A stretch of 64,000 nucleotides of DNA from Paenibacillus sp. MBLB1832. GTDB lineage: Bacteria; Bacillota; Bacilli; Paenibacillales; NBRC-103111. The notes under the pieces are model-generated. The model was given only the letters and a program-made list of their open reading frames with translations, did no database searches and was not told the origin of the DNA. The position numbers were made by a program, and so were the translations under genes. Each line of letters begins with the position of its first letter. Positions within the stretch are counted from its first letter, which is position 1. The stretch is taken from contig NZ_CP130319.1 of NCBI RefSeq assembly GCF_032271945.1, positions 3,243,001 to 3,307,000 on the forward strand, given 5' to 3'. This document shows positions 10,076-19,890 of this stretch, piece by piece.

Positions 10076-10942
10076 ATGTTTTATGCAAAAGATTGGGTCG
10101 ATTATGAGCTTCTCGATACAGGAGGCGGCGAAAAGTTGGAGCGCTGGGGCACGATCGTGCTTCGCAGACCTGACCCGCAAATCATTTGGCCCTTAGCAAA
10201 AGAAACGCCAGCTTGGAAACAAGCCGACGCGCATTATCACCGGAGCTCCAGCGGCGGCGGGCAGTGGCAGAATCACGCCGAGCTCCCTGAGCGCTGGACG
10301 ATCACGTATGATCAGAAGCTGACTTTCTATATCAAACCAACCAGCTTCAAGCATACAGGTCTTTTCCCCGAGCAAGCCGTCAACTGGAAATGGATGATGG
10401 ACAAAATCAAGGGCGCAGGCCGCCCGATTAAAGTTCTGAACCTTTTCGCGTATACAGGCGGCGCTTCTCTCGCTTGTGCCTATGCAGGCGCTGAAGTATG
10501 TCATGTCGACGCTTCCAAAGGGGTTGTCCAATGGGCAAAGGAAAACTTGCATCTAAGCGGCATGGGTTCCAGACCTGTCCGTTTCATTACGGATGACGTG
10601 TTCAAATTCGTACAACGCGAACAACGCCGCGGCAGCAAATACGATGCCATCATTATGGATCCACCATCCTACGGTCGCGGACCTAACGGGGAAACGTGGA
10701 AATTGGAGGATGATCTATATCCGTTCATCCAAACCTGCATGTCCATTCTGACGGACAATCCCTTGTTCTTGTTGATCAATTCCTACACAACAGGGATTTC
10801 GGCAACTGTGCTGCACAATATTTTGAGCATGGCGATGAAAGAGAAGCATGGCGGTACGATCTCCAGCGGTGAAATCGGCCTGCCCATTACCCATTCCGGC
10901 CTCATGCTCCCTTGCGGGATTCTAGGACGCTGGGAGGCGTAG
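10076..10942 (+). CDS. Class I SAM-dependent methyltransferase (RlmI-like fold)
   Basis: Rossmann-type methyltransferase with SAM motif VLNLFAYTGGASLACA (about residues 123-138), an acidic second strand CHVDAS and the catalytic-type motif DPPSYGRG. This pattern is shared with the RlmI/RlmK 23S rRNA methyltransferases, but a PUA domain is not evident and the target is unknown. ATG 10076 is preferred over 10064 because GAAGGATGG sits at proper distance. It is followed after 3 nt by an RNA pseudouridine synthase, which suggests a shared role in RNA modification. Confidence 0.82.
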   Translation: MFYAKDWVDYELLDTGGGEKLERWGTIVLRRPDPQIIWPLAKETPAWKQADAHYHRSSSGGGQWQNHAELPERWTITYDQKLTFYIKPTSFKHTGLFPEQAVNWKWMMDKIKGAGRPIKVLNLFAYTGGASLACAYAGAEVCHVDASKGVVQWAKENLHLSGMGSRPVRFITDDVFKFVQREQRRGSKYDAIIMDPPSYGRGPNGETWKLEDDLYPFIQTCMSILTDNPLFLLINSYTTGISATVLHNILSMAMKEKHGGTISSGEIGLPITHSGLMLPCGILGRWEA

Positions 10943-10945
10943 GCA

Positions 10946-11659
10946 GTGGCAGTATCGAAAGATGCGCATGGCGCTTCGCAAATTCCCGTTCTGTTCGAAG
11001 ACAACCACATTCTCGTGGTTGAGAAGCCCGTCAACATGCCAACGCAGGAGGATGACTCCCACGACTGGGATCTGCTGAATGCTTTGAAGGCAGATCTGAA
11101 GGAGCGCTACAACAAGCCCGGTAATGTGTACCTCGGGCTTGTGCATCGCTTGGATCGTCCCGTTGGCGGCGTCATGGTGTTCGCCAAAACGTCAAAAGCC
11201 GCGTCCCGATTATCGGACGCGGTCAGAACCCGCCAGCTCGACAAGACGTACGTCGCTGTCGTGCACGGCAAACCCGCACAGTCAGCGGCGACACTGCGCC
11301 ACTGGCTGTGGAAAGATACGCGGACGAATACCGTCAGCGTCGTAAAGGCAGGCCAGCATGACGCCAAAGAGGCGGTGCTGGACTACAAGCTGCTCGGCAG
11401 CCATGACGGGCTCAGCTTGATTCAGATCAAGCTGCACACCGGGCGGCCGCATCAGATCCGCGTGCAGCTGGCTGCCATCGGCTGCACACTGTATGGCGAC
11501 CAGCGCTATGGCAGCGCGGTCAATAAACCCGGCCAGCAGCTCGCGCTCTGGGCGACAGCGCTTTCGTTTGAGCATCCCGTGCTCAAGGAAGGAATGCATT
11601 TCCGATCGCTGCCTCCTGTGCAGCGGCCGTGGAGCGATTTTAACATACCTGAGCTATAG
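10946..11659 (+). CDS. RluA-family pseudouridine synthase
   Basis: Isomerises uridine in rRNA or tRNA. The catalytic loop HRLDRPVGG holds the conserved Asp (about residue 72), and the downstream HTGRPHQIRVQL and LYGDQRYG motifs are typical. There is no N-terminal S4 domain, and 237 residues is short, as in the RluA/TruC group. It starts with GTG, 3 nt after the methyltransferase stop, with GGGAGG inside the end of the upstream gene, so the pair is probably co-translated. The specific RNA target cannot be read from sequence. Confidence 0.9.
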   Translation: MAVSKDAHGASQIPVLFEDNHILVVEKPVNMPTQEDDSHDWDLLNALKADLKERYNKPGNVYLGLVHRLDRPVGGVMVFAKTSKAASRLSDAVRTRQLDKTYVAVVHGKPAQSAATLRHWLWKDTRTNTVSVVKAGQHDAKEAVLDYKLLGSHDGLSLIQIKLHTGRPHQIRVQLAAIGCTLYGDQRYGSAVNKPGQQLALWATALSFEHPVLKEGMHFRSLPPVQRPWSDFNIPEL

Positions 11660-11682
11660 GAATGGGTATTCGTAAGTGTTGC

Positions 11683-12093
11683 TTAGTTCGCAACCTTGCC
11701 CAATAAATAAATCAGCAATTTCTGATTATGAGCGGAAACGCGATTGAGGTACGTATCCAGCAGTTGTTCACGGATGCCGCGACCTCTCTCGCATTCCGCT
11801 TTTCCTTTGTCTGTGACATGGATCCAGACGATGCGTCGATCCTTCTCATCGCGCACACGTTCGATTAACTCCGCTTTCTCCATCCGGTCTAATAAGGTTG
11901 TCACGGCAGCAGGCGTCGTGGATAAATATTCGATCAAATCCGAAGGCTTCATTCGATCATGAATCAAGAGCAGTTCTAATACGTTCAGCTGTCCTTCTGT
12001 GATCGTAGGGGCTAAGCCTACCTCCATCTGATTTTTCAATTCCTTCGATAATTTTAGCCATAGCTTTCCGAACTCATCGGAATACATCCTCAT
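11683..12093 (-). CDS. MarR-family transcriptional regulator
   Basis: 136-residue winged-helix repressor. The HTH (PSDLIEYLSTTPAAVTTLLD) and the wing (RVRDEKDRRIVWIHVT) are clear, with dimerisation helices at both ends. An upstream in-frame TTG (12096) exists, but ATG 12093 has GGAAG at 7 nt. It lies alone and converges on the pseudouridine synthase. An inverted repeat over its own -10 box suggests autorepression. No obvious target such as an efflux gene is adjacent, so the inducer is unknown. Confidence 0.9.
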   Translation of the reverse strand: MRMYSDEFGKLWLKLSKELKNQMEVGLAPTITEGQLNVLELLLIHDRMKPSDLIEYLSTTPAAVTTLLDRMEKAELIERVRDEKDRRIVWIHVTDKGKAECERGRGIREQLLDTYLNRVSAHNQKLLIYLLGKVAN

Positions 12094-12121
12094 CAACTCG
12101 CTTCCATGTGCCTATTTACAG

Positions 12122-12152
12122 CAAGTATAGCACGCTTGTACACACGTTTAAA
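12122..12152 (-). promoter_or_regulatory. marR promoter with overlapping inverted repeat
   Basis: On the minus strand TTTAAA, a 17-nt spacer and TATACT form a promoter. CAAG-N9-CTTG (12122-12138) covers the -10 box and is a candidate operator for the encoded MarR protein. Both were read by eye. Confidence 0.5.
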
Positions 12153-12359
12153 GGTTAATGTCGTTAATATTTTCTTACAAAAAATGCAAGTCAGAAGGAC
12201 ATGCTGTAGCTTAGTGACATCTCTTGTCGAGTCTTCCACGCCTTTGTCCATCTCTGCCGTAGCTCCCACTTCATTCGACTTTTTTTAACAAACTGCCCAG
12301 CAGCGTCATATACTGCTTGAAGGGGTAAGACCGCAACGTACGAACAAGGAGTGATCAAT

Positions 12360-12527
12360 GTGGAAGAATGGAAAGTGGCACTTGGCCGCAAAGCGTTGGA
12401 AACCGGCATGTTGAAAGACCCACAGTGGCTGGATCGATTAGACGAACCAATGCCTCTGTGGGTCTTATTGGAATTAGCATTTACACTGATCGAGAAGCTG
12501 GATCCTCCAACGATTAGTTATGATTGA
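12360..12527 (+). CDS. Small unrecognised protein, 55 aa
   Basis: Not a family I recognise. The frame starts with GTG 8 nt after a strong AAGGAG site and encodes an acidic, Trp- and Leu-rich chain: VEEWKVALGRKALETGM at the start, a D-R-L-D-E-P-M-P-L-W core and a predicted helix LLELAFTLIEKLD. There is no signal peptide or membrane segment. Its last 10 nt overlap the end of parC on the other strand. The good ribosome binding site and protein-like composition support a real gene; nothing shows its function. Confidence 0.6.
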   Translation: MEEWKVALGRKALETGMLKDPQWLDRLDEPMPLWVLLELAFTLIEKLDPPTISYD

Positions 12528-14959
12528 GGAAATCGCAAAATTTCCAGGATGGTATCTGTTTTTCCGACTGGGATCAGCGGCTTGCCTTGCGCCTTACGAT
12601 CCTCTAACGGAGCAGCCTCCGTGGAGAAACGCAGCTTCTCGCCTGTACTCATAACAGCGGTAATCAGATAATCCATTTTCACAATAAAAGTTCGAATTAA
12701 CGCGGAACCGTTAGGCCTCACACGCTTGCCTTCTTTGAACTCGAACGTAATAATCCCCTTGCCGCCGCGACCTTGAATTGGATAGTCGACGACGAGCGAT
12801 CGCTTCGCATACCCGAGGTCCGAAATAACCAGTACTTCTCCTTCATCCCCATAAATCCACTCAGCCGAGACGACTTCATCGTCCTCCTTGAGCTGGATGC
12901 CGCGCACACCTGCTGCCGCACGGCCCATCGGGTTCACTTCTTCCTCACGGAAACGAATGCTCATCCCTAATTTGGTCACAAGCAGGATTTCCTTCGAGTT
13001 ATCACTGAGGTGAACATGCAGCACTTCGTCCTGCTCCCCAAGTTTACAAGCAACTATCGCGTTCGAGCGGTTGGTCATATACTCCTTGAGCTCTGTACGC
13101 TTGACCTGACCCTTACGCGTAACGAATACTAAGGATTTCGTCGGATCATCAAACCCTTTCACCGGAATCACATTCACAATGCGATCTTCCTTGGCGATCG
13201 GAATGACGTTCACAATGGCTGTCCCGTTCTCTTTCCACTTGTACTCAGGCACTTGATGGACAGGCAATAAATAATACTGTCCCTTCTTCGTAAAGATCAA
13301 GAGGCTTTCAATCGTATTCACATCCAGCAAGAAACGAAGGTAATCGCCTTCTTTCATGCCTGTATTCTCCAACTCTCCGCCTGAACGCGTGAAGGACAGC
13401 TTGCTTGTCCGTTTCAAGTAGCCTTCGTTTGATAAGGTGACGAAGACATCTTCCGCGTTGACCAGCACCTCGAGATTCACTTTCAGTTCTTCGACTTCGC
13501 CTTGAATTTCGGATCGGCGGTCAATGCCGTATTTCTTACGGATCTCGCCCATCTCATCTTTAATAACGCCAAGGAGCTTCTTCAAGCTGCCAAGAATGCC
13601 GCGCAAATAAGCGATCGTTTTCTCAACATCCTTGAGTTCCTTCTCCAGCGTTGTAATTTCTAAATTGGTAAGACGGTATAATTGCAGGACGAGAATCGCA
13701 TCAGCTTGTCTTTCCGAAAAATGAAATGAATCCACGAGATTATTTTGCGCGTCCTGACGGTTTTTGGATGCTTTAATCGTTGCAATGACCTCATCTAGAA
13801 TGTTTAGAGCTTTTACAAGCCCTTCGAGGACGTGTGCACGATCTTCCGCTTTCTCAAGCTCATATTGCGAGCGGTACGTCACTACTTCTTTCTGATGCTC
13901 AATATATGCTTCAAGAATCTCACGTATCCCGAGCTGGCGCGGCGCTTTATTCACAATCGCAACCATATTGAAGTTATACGTGACTTGCAAGTCCGTTTTC
14001 TTCAGCAAATAGGCCAAAATCCCTTGTGCATCCGCTTCCTTCTTCAGCTCGATCACAATGCGAAGCCCGTTCCGCCCGCTTTCATCGCGAACTTCTGCAA
14101 TGCCTTCAACCTTCTTCTCTAAGCGAATGTTTTCCATTGCGGTCACGAGGCGTGATTTCACGACTTGATACGGAATTTCGGTGATGACAATCTGCTGTCT
14201 ACCGCCGCGCATCTCTTCAATCGCTGTTTTAGAGCGAATATAAATACGGCCTTTTCCCGTTCGATATGCTTCGCGAATGCCTTCTTCGCCCATAATAATG
14301 CCTGACGTTGGGAAATCCGGCCCTTTCACGATGGACATGATTTCGTCTACCGTGATGTCGGGTTTATCAATCATCGCTGTACAAGCATCGATAATTTCCC
14401 GCAGGTTATGCGGTGGAATTTCCGTTGCAAAACCAGCTGAAATCCCGCTTACCCCGTTCACCAGTAAATTCGGATATCTCGCAGGAAGCACAACAGGTTC
14501 TTTGGTCGAATTATCAAAGTTATCTTTGAATAGAACGGTACGCTTCTCGATATCGCGCAGCAACTCCATCGCGATCTCGGATAACCGTGCCTCGGTATAA
14601 CGCATAGCCGCTGGCGGATCATCATCGAGGGAACCCCAGTTACCATGTCCATCGATGAGTGTATGTCCCATTTTCCAAGGCTGTGCCATACGAACCATCC
14701 CGTCATAAATCGACGAGTCACCGTGCGGGTGGTAATTACCCATAACATCCCCGACGGTTTTAGCCGATTTCCGATACGGTTTATCAGGCGTATTACCTGA
14801 ATCATACATGGCATACAGAACACGACGTTGAACAGGCTTCAAGCCGTCTCTAACATCGGGAATGGCCCGATCTTGAATAATATATTTGGAATACCGTCCG
14901 AAGCGATCCCCAACGATCTCCTCCAGATAGGCGGGCAAAAACTCTTCTAAAATACTCAA
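12518..14959 (-). CDS. parC: DNA topoisomerase IV subunit A
   Basis: Cleavage and rejoining subunit of topoisomerase IV, which decatenates daughter chromosomes. The N-terminal winged helix holds YHPHGDSSIYD (quinolone-resistance region) and the catalytic Tyr in AAMRYTEARL. A coiled-coil tower and a C-terminal beta-pinwheel follow, with blades marked by repeats such as LVFVTRKGQVKRT and LVTKLGMSIRF. Its 813 residues and its position just after parE distinguish it from GyrA. The strict GyrA box (Q-R-R-G-G-K-G) is only partly matched by GRGGKGI. Confidence 0.95.
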   Translation of the reverse strand: MSILEEFLPAYLEEIVGDRFGRYSKYIIQDRAIPDVRDGLKPVQRRVLYAMYDSGNTPDKPYRKSAKTVGDVMGNYHPHGDSSIYDGMVRMAQPWKMGHTLIDGHGNWGSLDDDPPAAMRYTEARLSEIAMELLRDIEKRTVLFKDNFDNSTKEPVVLPARYPNLLVNGVSGISAGFATEIPPHNLREIIDACTAMIDKPDITVDEIMSIVKGPDFPTSGIIMGEEGIREAYRTGKGRIYIRSKTAIEEMRGGRQQIVITEIPYQVVKSRLVTAMENIRLEKKVEGIAEVRDESGRNGLRIVIELKKEADAQGILAYLLKKTDLQVTYNFNMVAIVNKAPRQLGIREILEAYIEHQKEVVTYRSQYELEKAEDRAHVLEGLVKALNILDEVIATIKASKNRQDAQNNLVDSFHFSERQADAILVLQLYRLTNLEITTLEKELKDVEKTIAYLRGILGSLKKLLGVIKDEMGEIRKKYGIDRRSEIQGEVEELKVNLEVLVNAEDVFVTLSNEGYLKRTSKLSFTRSGGELENTGMKEGDYLRFLLDVNTIESLLIFTKKGQYYLLPVHQVPEYKWKENGTAIVNVIPIAKEDRIVNVIPVKGFDDPTKSLVFVTRKGQVKRTELKEYMTNRSNAIVACKLGEQDEVLHVHLSDNSKEILLVTKLGMSIRFREEEVNPMGRAAAGVRGIQLKEDDEVVSAEWIYGDEGEVLVISDLGYAKRSLVVDYPIQGRGGKGIITFEFKEGKRVRPNGSALIRTFIVKMDYLITAVMSTGEKLRFSTEAAPLEDRKAQGKPLIPVGKTDTILEILRFPQS

Positions 14960-14991
14960 CTTCCCGTCACCACTCTTTTTGGTCTACTCAT

Positions 14992-16965
14992 CTACTCAAC
15001 ATATTCGGTAAAATCCACATTCTCGATAATCCAACGCTTGCGGGGATCGACTTTGTCTCCCATCAAGGTTGTTACACGCCGTTCTGCTTTGGCCGCATCT
15101 TCAATTTGGACTTGAAGCAGTGTTCGGCTCTCTGGATTCATCGTTGTTTCCCACAGCTGGTCTGGATTCATCTCGCCAAGACCTTTATAACGCTGCAGTT
15201 CACTGTTTTTCCCTAATTCTTTGACTACCGCTTGCAGCTGGTCATCCGTCCAAGCATATTTATGACCTCCGCCTTTTCCTTTGCGCGTTACTTTGTATAG
15301 CGGCGGCTGTGCGATATATACGCGACCGGAGTCAATCAGCGGCTTCATGTAGCGATAGAAGAAGGTCAGCAACAGAACTTGAATGTGCGCACCATCCGTA
15401 TCAGCATCCGTCATAATAATAATCTTGCCGTAATTCGTCTCTTCCGATTCAAATTCAGATCCTACGCCTGCACCAATGGCTGAGATAATCGCTTTATACT
15501 CTTCATTTTTTAAAATATCGAGCAACTTCGCCTTCTCCGGATTCATCGGCTTGCCTTTCAATGGCAGAATCGCTTGATGCTTCGAATCTCGTCCTTGCTT
15601 GGCTGAACCCCCAGCGGAATCGCCTTCCACGATAAACAGCTCATTACGCTGCAAATCCTTGGATTGTGCAGGAGTTAATTTCCCGTTCAGGTTCGAGCTC
15701 TCGCTCTTCCCTTTCTTACCGCTGCGAATCTCCTCACGAGCTTTGCGCGCGGCTTCTCGGGCTTTGGATGCTTGTACGGCCTTCTTGAGCATCATTTGCG
15801 CGATTTGCGGATTTTCTTCGAGGAAAACCGTCATCTTATCCGAAACAACCGCGTCCACAGCACTACGTGCAACTGCGCTTCCTAGTTGATCCTTCGTTTG
15901 GCCGACGAACTCCACATCGCCCATTTTGATATTGATGACAACCATCATACCTTCTCGGAGATCCGTTCCGTCGAGGTTTTTGTCCTTTTCTTTGAGAATG
16001 CCCCCTTTACGGGCATATTCATTCATCACGCGTGTATAGGCCGTCTTGAAACCCGTTTCATGGGTACCGCCGCCTCGGGTAGGAATCGAGTTAACGAAGG
16101 ATGCAATCGTCTCCGTATAACCGTCATTGTATTGCAAGGCGACTTCAACTTCAATTTCATCCTTCTCAGCGGCAAAATGAATGACAGGATGAAGCACCGT
16201 CTTCTCTTCATTCAGAAAAGCAACGAATTGACTCGCTCCGCCTTCGTATTGGAACACATCGACTTTATCTGTCCGCTCGTCCTTCAAATTCACTTGCAGC
16301 CCAGAGTTCAAAAAGGCTATTTCCTGCAGACGCTCCGCTAATGTATCGTAATTGATCGTTGTACCGCCTTGAAACACACGTTTATCAGGCTTGAACGTAA
16401 CTTTGGTTCCTGTGCGATTCGTATTACCAACCACTTCAAGTCCTGTTACAGGCTCGCCAACATGCTCGATCCCCTTCTCATCGACCCAGTACTCAAAGCG
16501 CATCTTGTGCACTTTGCCGTCACGGTTAATCTCGACTTCCAACCACTCCGAAAGGGCATTCGTTACGGAAGCGCCTACACCATGGAGACCGCCTGATTTC
16601 TTATAACCAGATCCGCCAAACTTCCCGCCCGCATGCAAGATCGTAAAGACGACCTGCGGCGTGGGAACACCAGTTTTGTGCATCCCCGTAGGAATACCGC
16701 GTCCATTATCATGGACTGTAATCGATTGATCTTTATGTATCGTAACATTAATTTTGGAACAATGCTTTGCTAAATGCTCATCGACGGCGTTATCGACAAT
16801 CTCCCAAATCAGATGATGTAAACCTGACGAACTGGTGCTGCCGATATACATCCCAGGTCGTTTACGAACCGCAACTAGTCCTTCTAAGACTTGAATATCG
16901 TCCGCTTCATAATTCGACGATGGAGCTGGGGCTTTCCCATTCGCAATTTCTAGCTGCTCAGCCAT
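14992..16965 (-). CDS. parE: DNA topoisomerase IV subunit B
   Basis: ATPase subunit of topoisomerase IV. The GHKL fold shows the Mg-binding Asn region ENVVDNAVDEHL-like (IVDNAVDEHL), V-H-D-N-G-R-G-I-P and the G-G-L-H-G-V-G-A lid. The TOPRIM domain shows EGDSAGGSAKQGRD and TDADTDGAHI. At 657 residues it is typical for ParE/GrlB. An AGGAGGG site precedes ATG 16965. It is 32 nt upstream of parC and forms one transcription unit with it. Confidence 0.95.
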   Translation of the reverse strand: MAEQLEIANGKAPAPSSNYEADDIQVLEGLVAVRKRPGMYIGSTSSSGLHHLIWEIVDNAVDEHLAKHCSKINVTIHKDQSITVHDNGRGIPTGMHKTGVPTPQVVFTILHAGGKFGGSGYKKSGGLHGVGASVTNALSEWLEVEINRDGKVHKMRFEYWVDEKGIEHVGEPVTGLEVVGNTNRTGTKVTFKPDKRVFQGGTTINYDTLAERLQEIAFLNSGLQVNLKDERTDKVDVFQYEGGASQFVAFLNEEKTVLHPVIHFAAEKDEIEVEVALQYNDGYTETIASFVNSIPTRGGGTHETGFKTAYTRVMNEYARKGGILKEKDKNLDGTDLREGMMVVINIKMGDVEFVGQTKDQLGSAVARSAVDAVVSDKMTVFLEENPQIAQMMLKKAVQASKAREAARKAREEIRSGKKGKSESSNLNGKLTPAQSKDLQRNELFIVEGDSAGGSAKQGRDSKHQAILPLKGKPMNPEKAKLLDILKNEEYKAIISAIGAGVGSEFESEETNYGKIIIMTDADTDGAHIQVLLLTFFYRYMKPLIDSGRVYIAQPPLYKVTRKGKGGGHKYAWTDDQLQAVVKELGKNSELQRYKGLGEMNPDQLWETTMNPESRTLLQVQIEDAAKAERRVTTLMGDKVDPRKRWIIENVDFTEYVE

Positions 16966-16994
16966 TGGAGCCCTCCTTTATCTCTTTACTTCCA

Positions 16995-17987
16995 CTAGTT
17001 TAAAATATCTTTCCGGGAGAACACCGTGAAGGATACGATCAGTGCTGCCGCAGTCCATACACTTAATACACTGAGGGAGAACGATAAATCCATCCCTTCA
17101 ATGGGTGGAATGCCGCCTGTTAAATATTTCGTTAAATCCAGATTGACCATAAATAAATATTTGGCGGTTTCCCATGATGAAACCATGTTCGAAAGAATGG
17201 TTCCAGATATTAATACGGCAAGCATGACCCCCATACCTGCTGCGGTTGAACGAATGAGTACAGAAAGCATGAGCGACATGATCGCCACTACGATGGCTGT
17301 GAACCAGACAAGCCCGAACTCCATCAGGAGGAAGAACCATTGGTCTACTGCTCGCACATAGCTAAAATCTACATCTGTACCTTTTAGTTGGATGCCTGTA
17401 AATACAGGCATGCTCCATCCGTTATAGCCGAAAACGACCCCAGAAATCAAATAACAGGTCAATCCTGTTGCCAAAACAGTCAGCGAAGTGAAGAAGATCA
17501 CGGTAATTAATTTACTCAATAGAATTTTCCAACGCCTGACCGGTCTTGTCAACAATAATTTAATAGTCCCCGTAGAATGCTCAGATGATACGATATCCGC
17601 CGAAATCACCATAATAATTAAAGGAATGAAGAGGCCAACCGCATTTTTAACGAATTCACGCGTAAATGTAACCGCATTCGGCGAACTTGGATTCACGTCT
17701 TTTTCCAAATAATAGTTCGCAATCTGAATTTGAACACGCAGCTGCTGCTTCCATTCGTCTGGCGTTCGCGCGGAACCAAGGCGTTTCTCCCAGTCGGCAA
17801 TTTTTTGCCGTTGATCCGCTTTCCAGTCTGTCGTCCCAAATTGCTTCTGGGTATGTTGAGCAACTCGCATTTGAGCATAAGTGAACATCGGAATTAAAGC
17901 AAGCAGAATTAGCAAGATTACGTAAAATCGCTTCTTCTTGATCATTTTGATCATTTCATTTTTCACTAAATCATAGAGACCCCTCAT
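16995..17987 (-). CDS. ABC-2 type transporter permease
   Basis: Membrane subunit with an N-terminal helix (about residues 17-38), a long extracytoplasmic loop of ~90 charged residues and five further helices. The motif SSEHSTGTIKLLLTRPVRR after the second helix is the usual coupling region of ABC-2 permeases of the bacitracin- or lantibiotic-export type. The open frame begins with GTG 17996, but ATG 17987 has GAAGGTG at correct spacing. It lies 15 nt after the gene for the ATPase. The exported substrate is unknown. Confidence 0.88.
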   Translation of the reverse strand: MRGLYDLVKNEMIKMIKKKRFYVILLILLALIPMFTYAQMRVAQHTQKQFGTTDWKADQRQKIADWEKRLGSARTPDEWKQQLRVQIQIANYYLEKDVNPSSPNAVTFTREFVKNAVGLFIPLIIMVISADIVSSEHSTGTIKLLLTRPVRRWKILLSKLITVIFFTSLTVLATGLTCYLISGVVFGYNGWSMPVFTGIQLKGTDVDFSYVRAVDQWFFLLMEFGLVWFTAIVVAIMSLMLSVLIRSTAAGMGVMLAVLISGTILSNMVSSWETAKYLFMVNLDLTKYLTGGIPPIEGMDLSFSLSVLSVWTAAALIVSFTVFSRKDILN

Positions 17988-18002
17988 GGCATTCACCTTC
18001 TC

Positions 18003-18965
18003 CTACTCGATTCGTTCACCTTCGGTCAATTGCAAAAATAAATCCTCGAGCGTCGGATTTTTTATTTCCACCGCATATATTGAAATCCCTTTTTCAAATA
18101 AAATTCGGCTCAATTTAGGTATATCCGCTTGGTTCATTTGGGTCGAAAATTGTTTGACTGTGGATGGCAAGTTCGTTTGCGATTCAATCGCTACATCTTG
18201 ATAGGCTGCGACATGCTCGGAAGTTTGAAGAATAGGTATCATCTCATCCCCTGGCGATACCGTCCACACGACTTTGCCCCCTTGGGCAATTAGTTCGTCT
18301 ACAGCCCCTACCTTGATGACTTCACCGTGCGAAATAATCGCAACACGATGACACATTTGCTGTAATTCACTTAATAGATGACTTGACACGAATAAACTAA
18401 GCCCCTCCGCTGCTAATCGTTGTATAAACTCTCTCATTTCTTTGATCCCTTGCGGATCCAAGCCATTCGTAGGCTCGTCCAAAATCAATAAACTTGGTCG
18501 CCCCAGCAGCGCTTGTGCAATACCTAACCGTTGGCGCATGCCCAATGAATATGTTCGGACTTTATCATGAATACGCCCATCCATCGCAACAATATCGACA
18601 ACTTCCTGGATTCGTTTCTCATCTACGTCAGGCAGCATGCGGGCAAAATGCTCAAGGTTCTCCCAGCCCGTCAAATAAGAGTACAACTCAGGATTCTCCA
18701 CGATACAGCCGACTTTGCTCATCGCTTGATTATGTTCTTTATGGACGTCATGTCCACAAATGTGAATCGTCCCTTCCGTTGGGCGTATCAAGTCAACGAG
18801 CATACGTATCGTCGTTGTTTTACCAGAACCGTTCGGTCCCAGAAAACCAAAAATCTCACCTGCATAGACATCAAAGGAAATACCTTTGATAATCTCTTTA
18901 TTTTTAATGCTTTTCTTGAGGTTGTTCACAGAAAGAACGACCTTAGGATTCGTTGCAATGGCCAT
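18003..18965 (-). CDS. ABC transporter ATP-binding protein
   Basis: ATPase of the adjacent permease. It has Walker A GPNGSGKTT, the signature YSLGMRQRLGIAQALL, Walker B LLILDEPTNGLD and the switch His in VSSHLL. The L-G-M-R-Q-R-L signature and ~100-residue C-terminal extension are typical of the BcrA/NatA-like group. ATG 18965 is preferred over GTG 18974 because GGGAG lies 8 nt before it. It starts 12 nt after the SGNH hydrolase stop, so the three genes are probably one operon. Confidence 0.92.
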   Translation of the reverse strand: MAIATNPKVVLSVNNLKKSIKNKEIIKGISFDVYAGEIFGFLGPNGSGKTTTIRMLVDLIRPTEGTIHICGHDVHKEHNQAMSKVGCIVENPELYSYLTGWENLEHFARMLPDVDEKRIQEVVDIVAMDGRIHDKVRTYSLGMRQRLGIAQALLGRPSLLILDEPTNGLDPQGIKEMREFIQRLAAEGLSLFVSSHLLSELQQMCHRVAIISHGEVIKVGAVDELIAQGGKVVWTVSPGDEMIPILQTSEHVAAYQDVAIESQTNLPSTVKQFSTQMNQADIPKLSRILFEKGISIYAVEIKNPTLEDLFLQLTEGERIE

Positions 18966-18977
18966 CTTGCTCACTCC

Positions 18978-19793
18978 CTATTTTAAAATTTGCACAATCC
19001 GATCAGCAATTCGCTCATAGCCATCACCATTCGGATGGAAATGATCAGCTGGCGACAAATATTTGATCAAATTCTGTTCAAATAGGTCGTAAGTAGGAAC
19101 AATCAGCATCTGCGGAAATTGATTGGTGAGTTTAAACACACCGTTATTCCAGCGTTGGACCGTCAACGATCCTACTCGCGATGGATCTAAGTCTAAAAAA
19201 GGGTGGTATAAGCCGATATATAAGAGCGTAGCTTTCGGGTTCGCTTTGTTAATGGCAGCGATGATCTTGTCCATTTTCGCTAGGGCAGGATCTACCCTTT
19301 TTTCAGCTGCTTCAGGGTTGAATTCCGTTTGATTCTCTCCTTTGAAAAGTCCATCGCCGCCTGCAAAAATATCATTTCCGCCAATAGTAAGCAAAATAAT
19401 ATCCGCCTGAGCAAGCGCATCTTGCGTTTTCTTTAAAGCCAGATCAGTAAGCAATTGATCACTTTTGTAGCCTGGGATTGCCAGATTGTTCAACACGAAC
19501 GTCGGCTTGCCGCTTTCCTTCTCGAGCTTCTCACGGACGCGGCCAACGTAGCCTTTCCCCGTACTGTCGCCAGTTCCTGCTGTCAAAGAGTCGCCCAGCG
19601 CGACAATCTGCAATTTATTGCCCTGCTCGATAACAGAGGGCTTTGTTGGCGCAGCTGTTGCAAGCTGCAGCTCGCTCGAAGCTTTGGGAAACCATATTTG
19701 ATTCGCCGCGTAAGCGAAGCCAACAGCGAAAACAATGGTCGATATGGATGCAGTTAAACCAATTGCACCCCAGATGTAGCGTGAAGATTTCAA
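18978..19793 (-). CDS. SGNH/GDSL hydrolase, membrane-anchored or secreted
   Basis: Esterase or lipase-type hydrolase with an N-terminal membrane segment (about residues 8-30) placing the enzyme outside the cell. Block I is VALGDSLTAGTGDS with the nucleophile Ser, block III is TIGGNDIF and block V is DHFHPNGDGY with the catalytic His. It resembles TesA/YpmR-type enzymes. The start is TTG, 6 nt after a strong AGGAGGGG site. First gene of the operon with the ABC-2 transporter; whether the two functions are linked is unknown. Confidence 0.88.
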   Translation of the reverse strand: MKSSRYIWGAIGLTASISTIVFAVGFAYAANQIWFPKASSELQLATAAPTKPSVIEQGNKLQIVALGDSLTAGTGDSTGKGYVGRVREKLEKESGKPTFVLNNLAIPGYKSDQLLTDLALKKTQDALAQADIILLTIGGNDIFAGGDGLFKGENQTEFNPEAAEKRVDPALAKMDKIIAAINKANPKATLLYIGLYHPFLDLDPSRVGSLTVQRWNNGVFKLTNQFPQMLIVPTYDLFEQNLIKYLSPADHFHPNGDGYERIADRIVQILK

Positions 19794-19890
19794 GGCTGTC
19801 CCCTCCTGCGAATCTTTGGCATTTTGTCATTTTAAGAGTATAGCTTCTCGTCAAAATTTGCAAACATTGTGATTTTTCATGGCGAAAAAT

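Noticed and set aside
12191-12409. 72-codon minus-strand frame beside marR
   Set aside because: It overlaps the better-supported 55-aa plus-strand gene and has no ribosome binding site.
15599-16341. Plus-strand frames opposite parE
   Set aside because: Composition and position are those of antisense shadows of the conserved parE.
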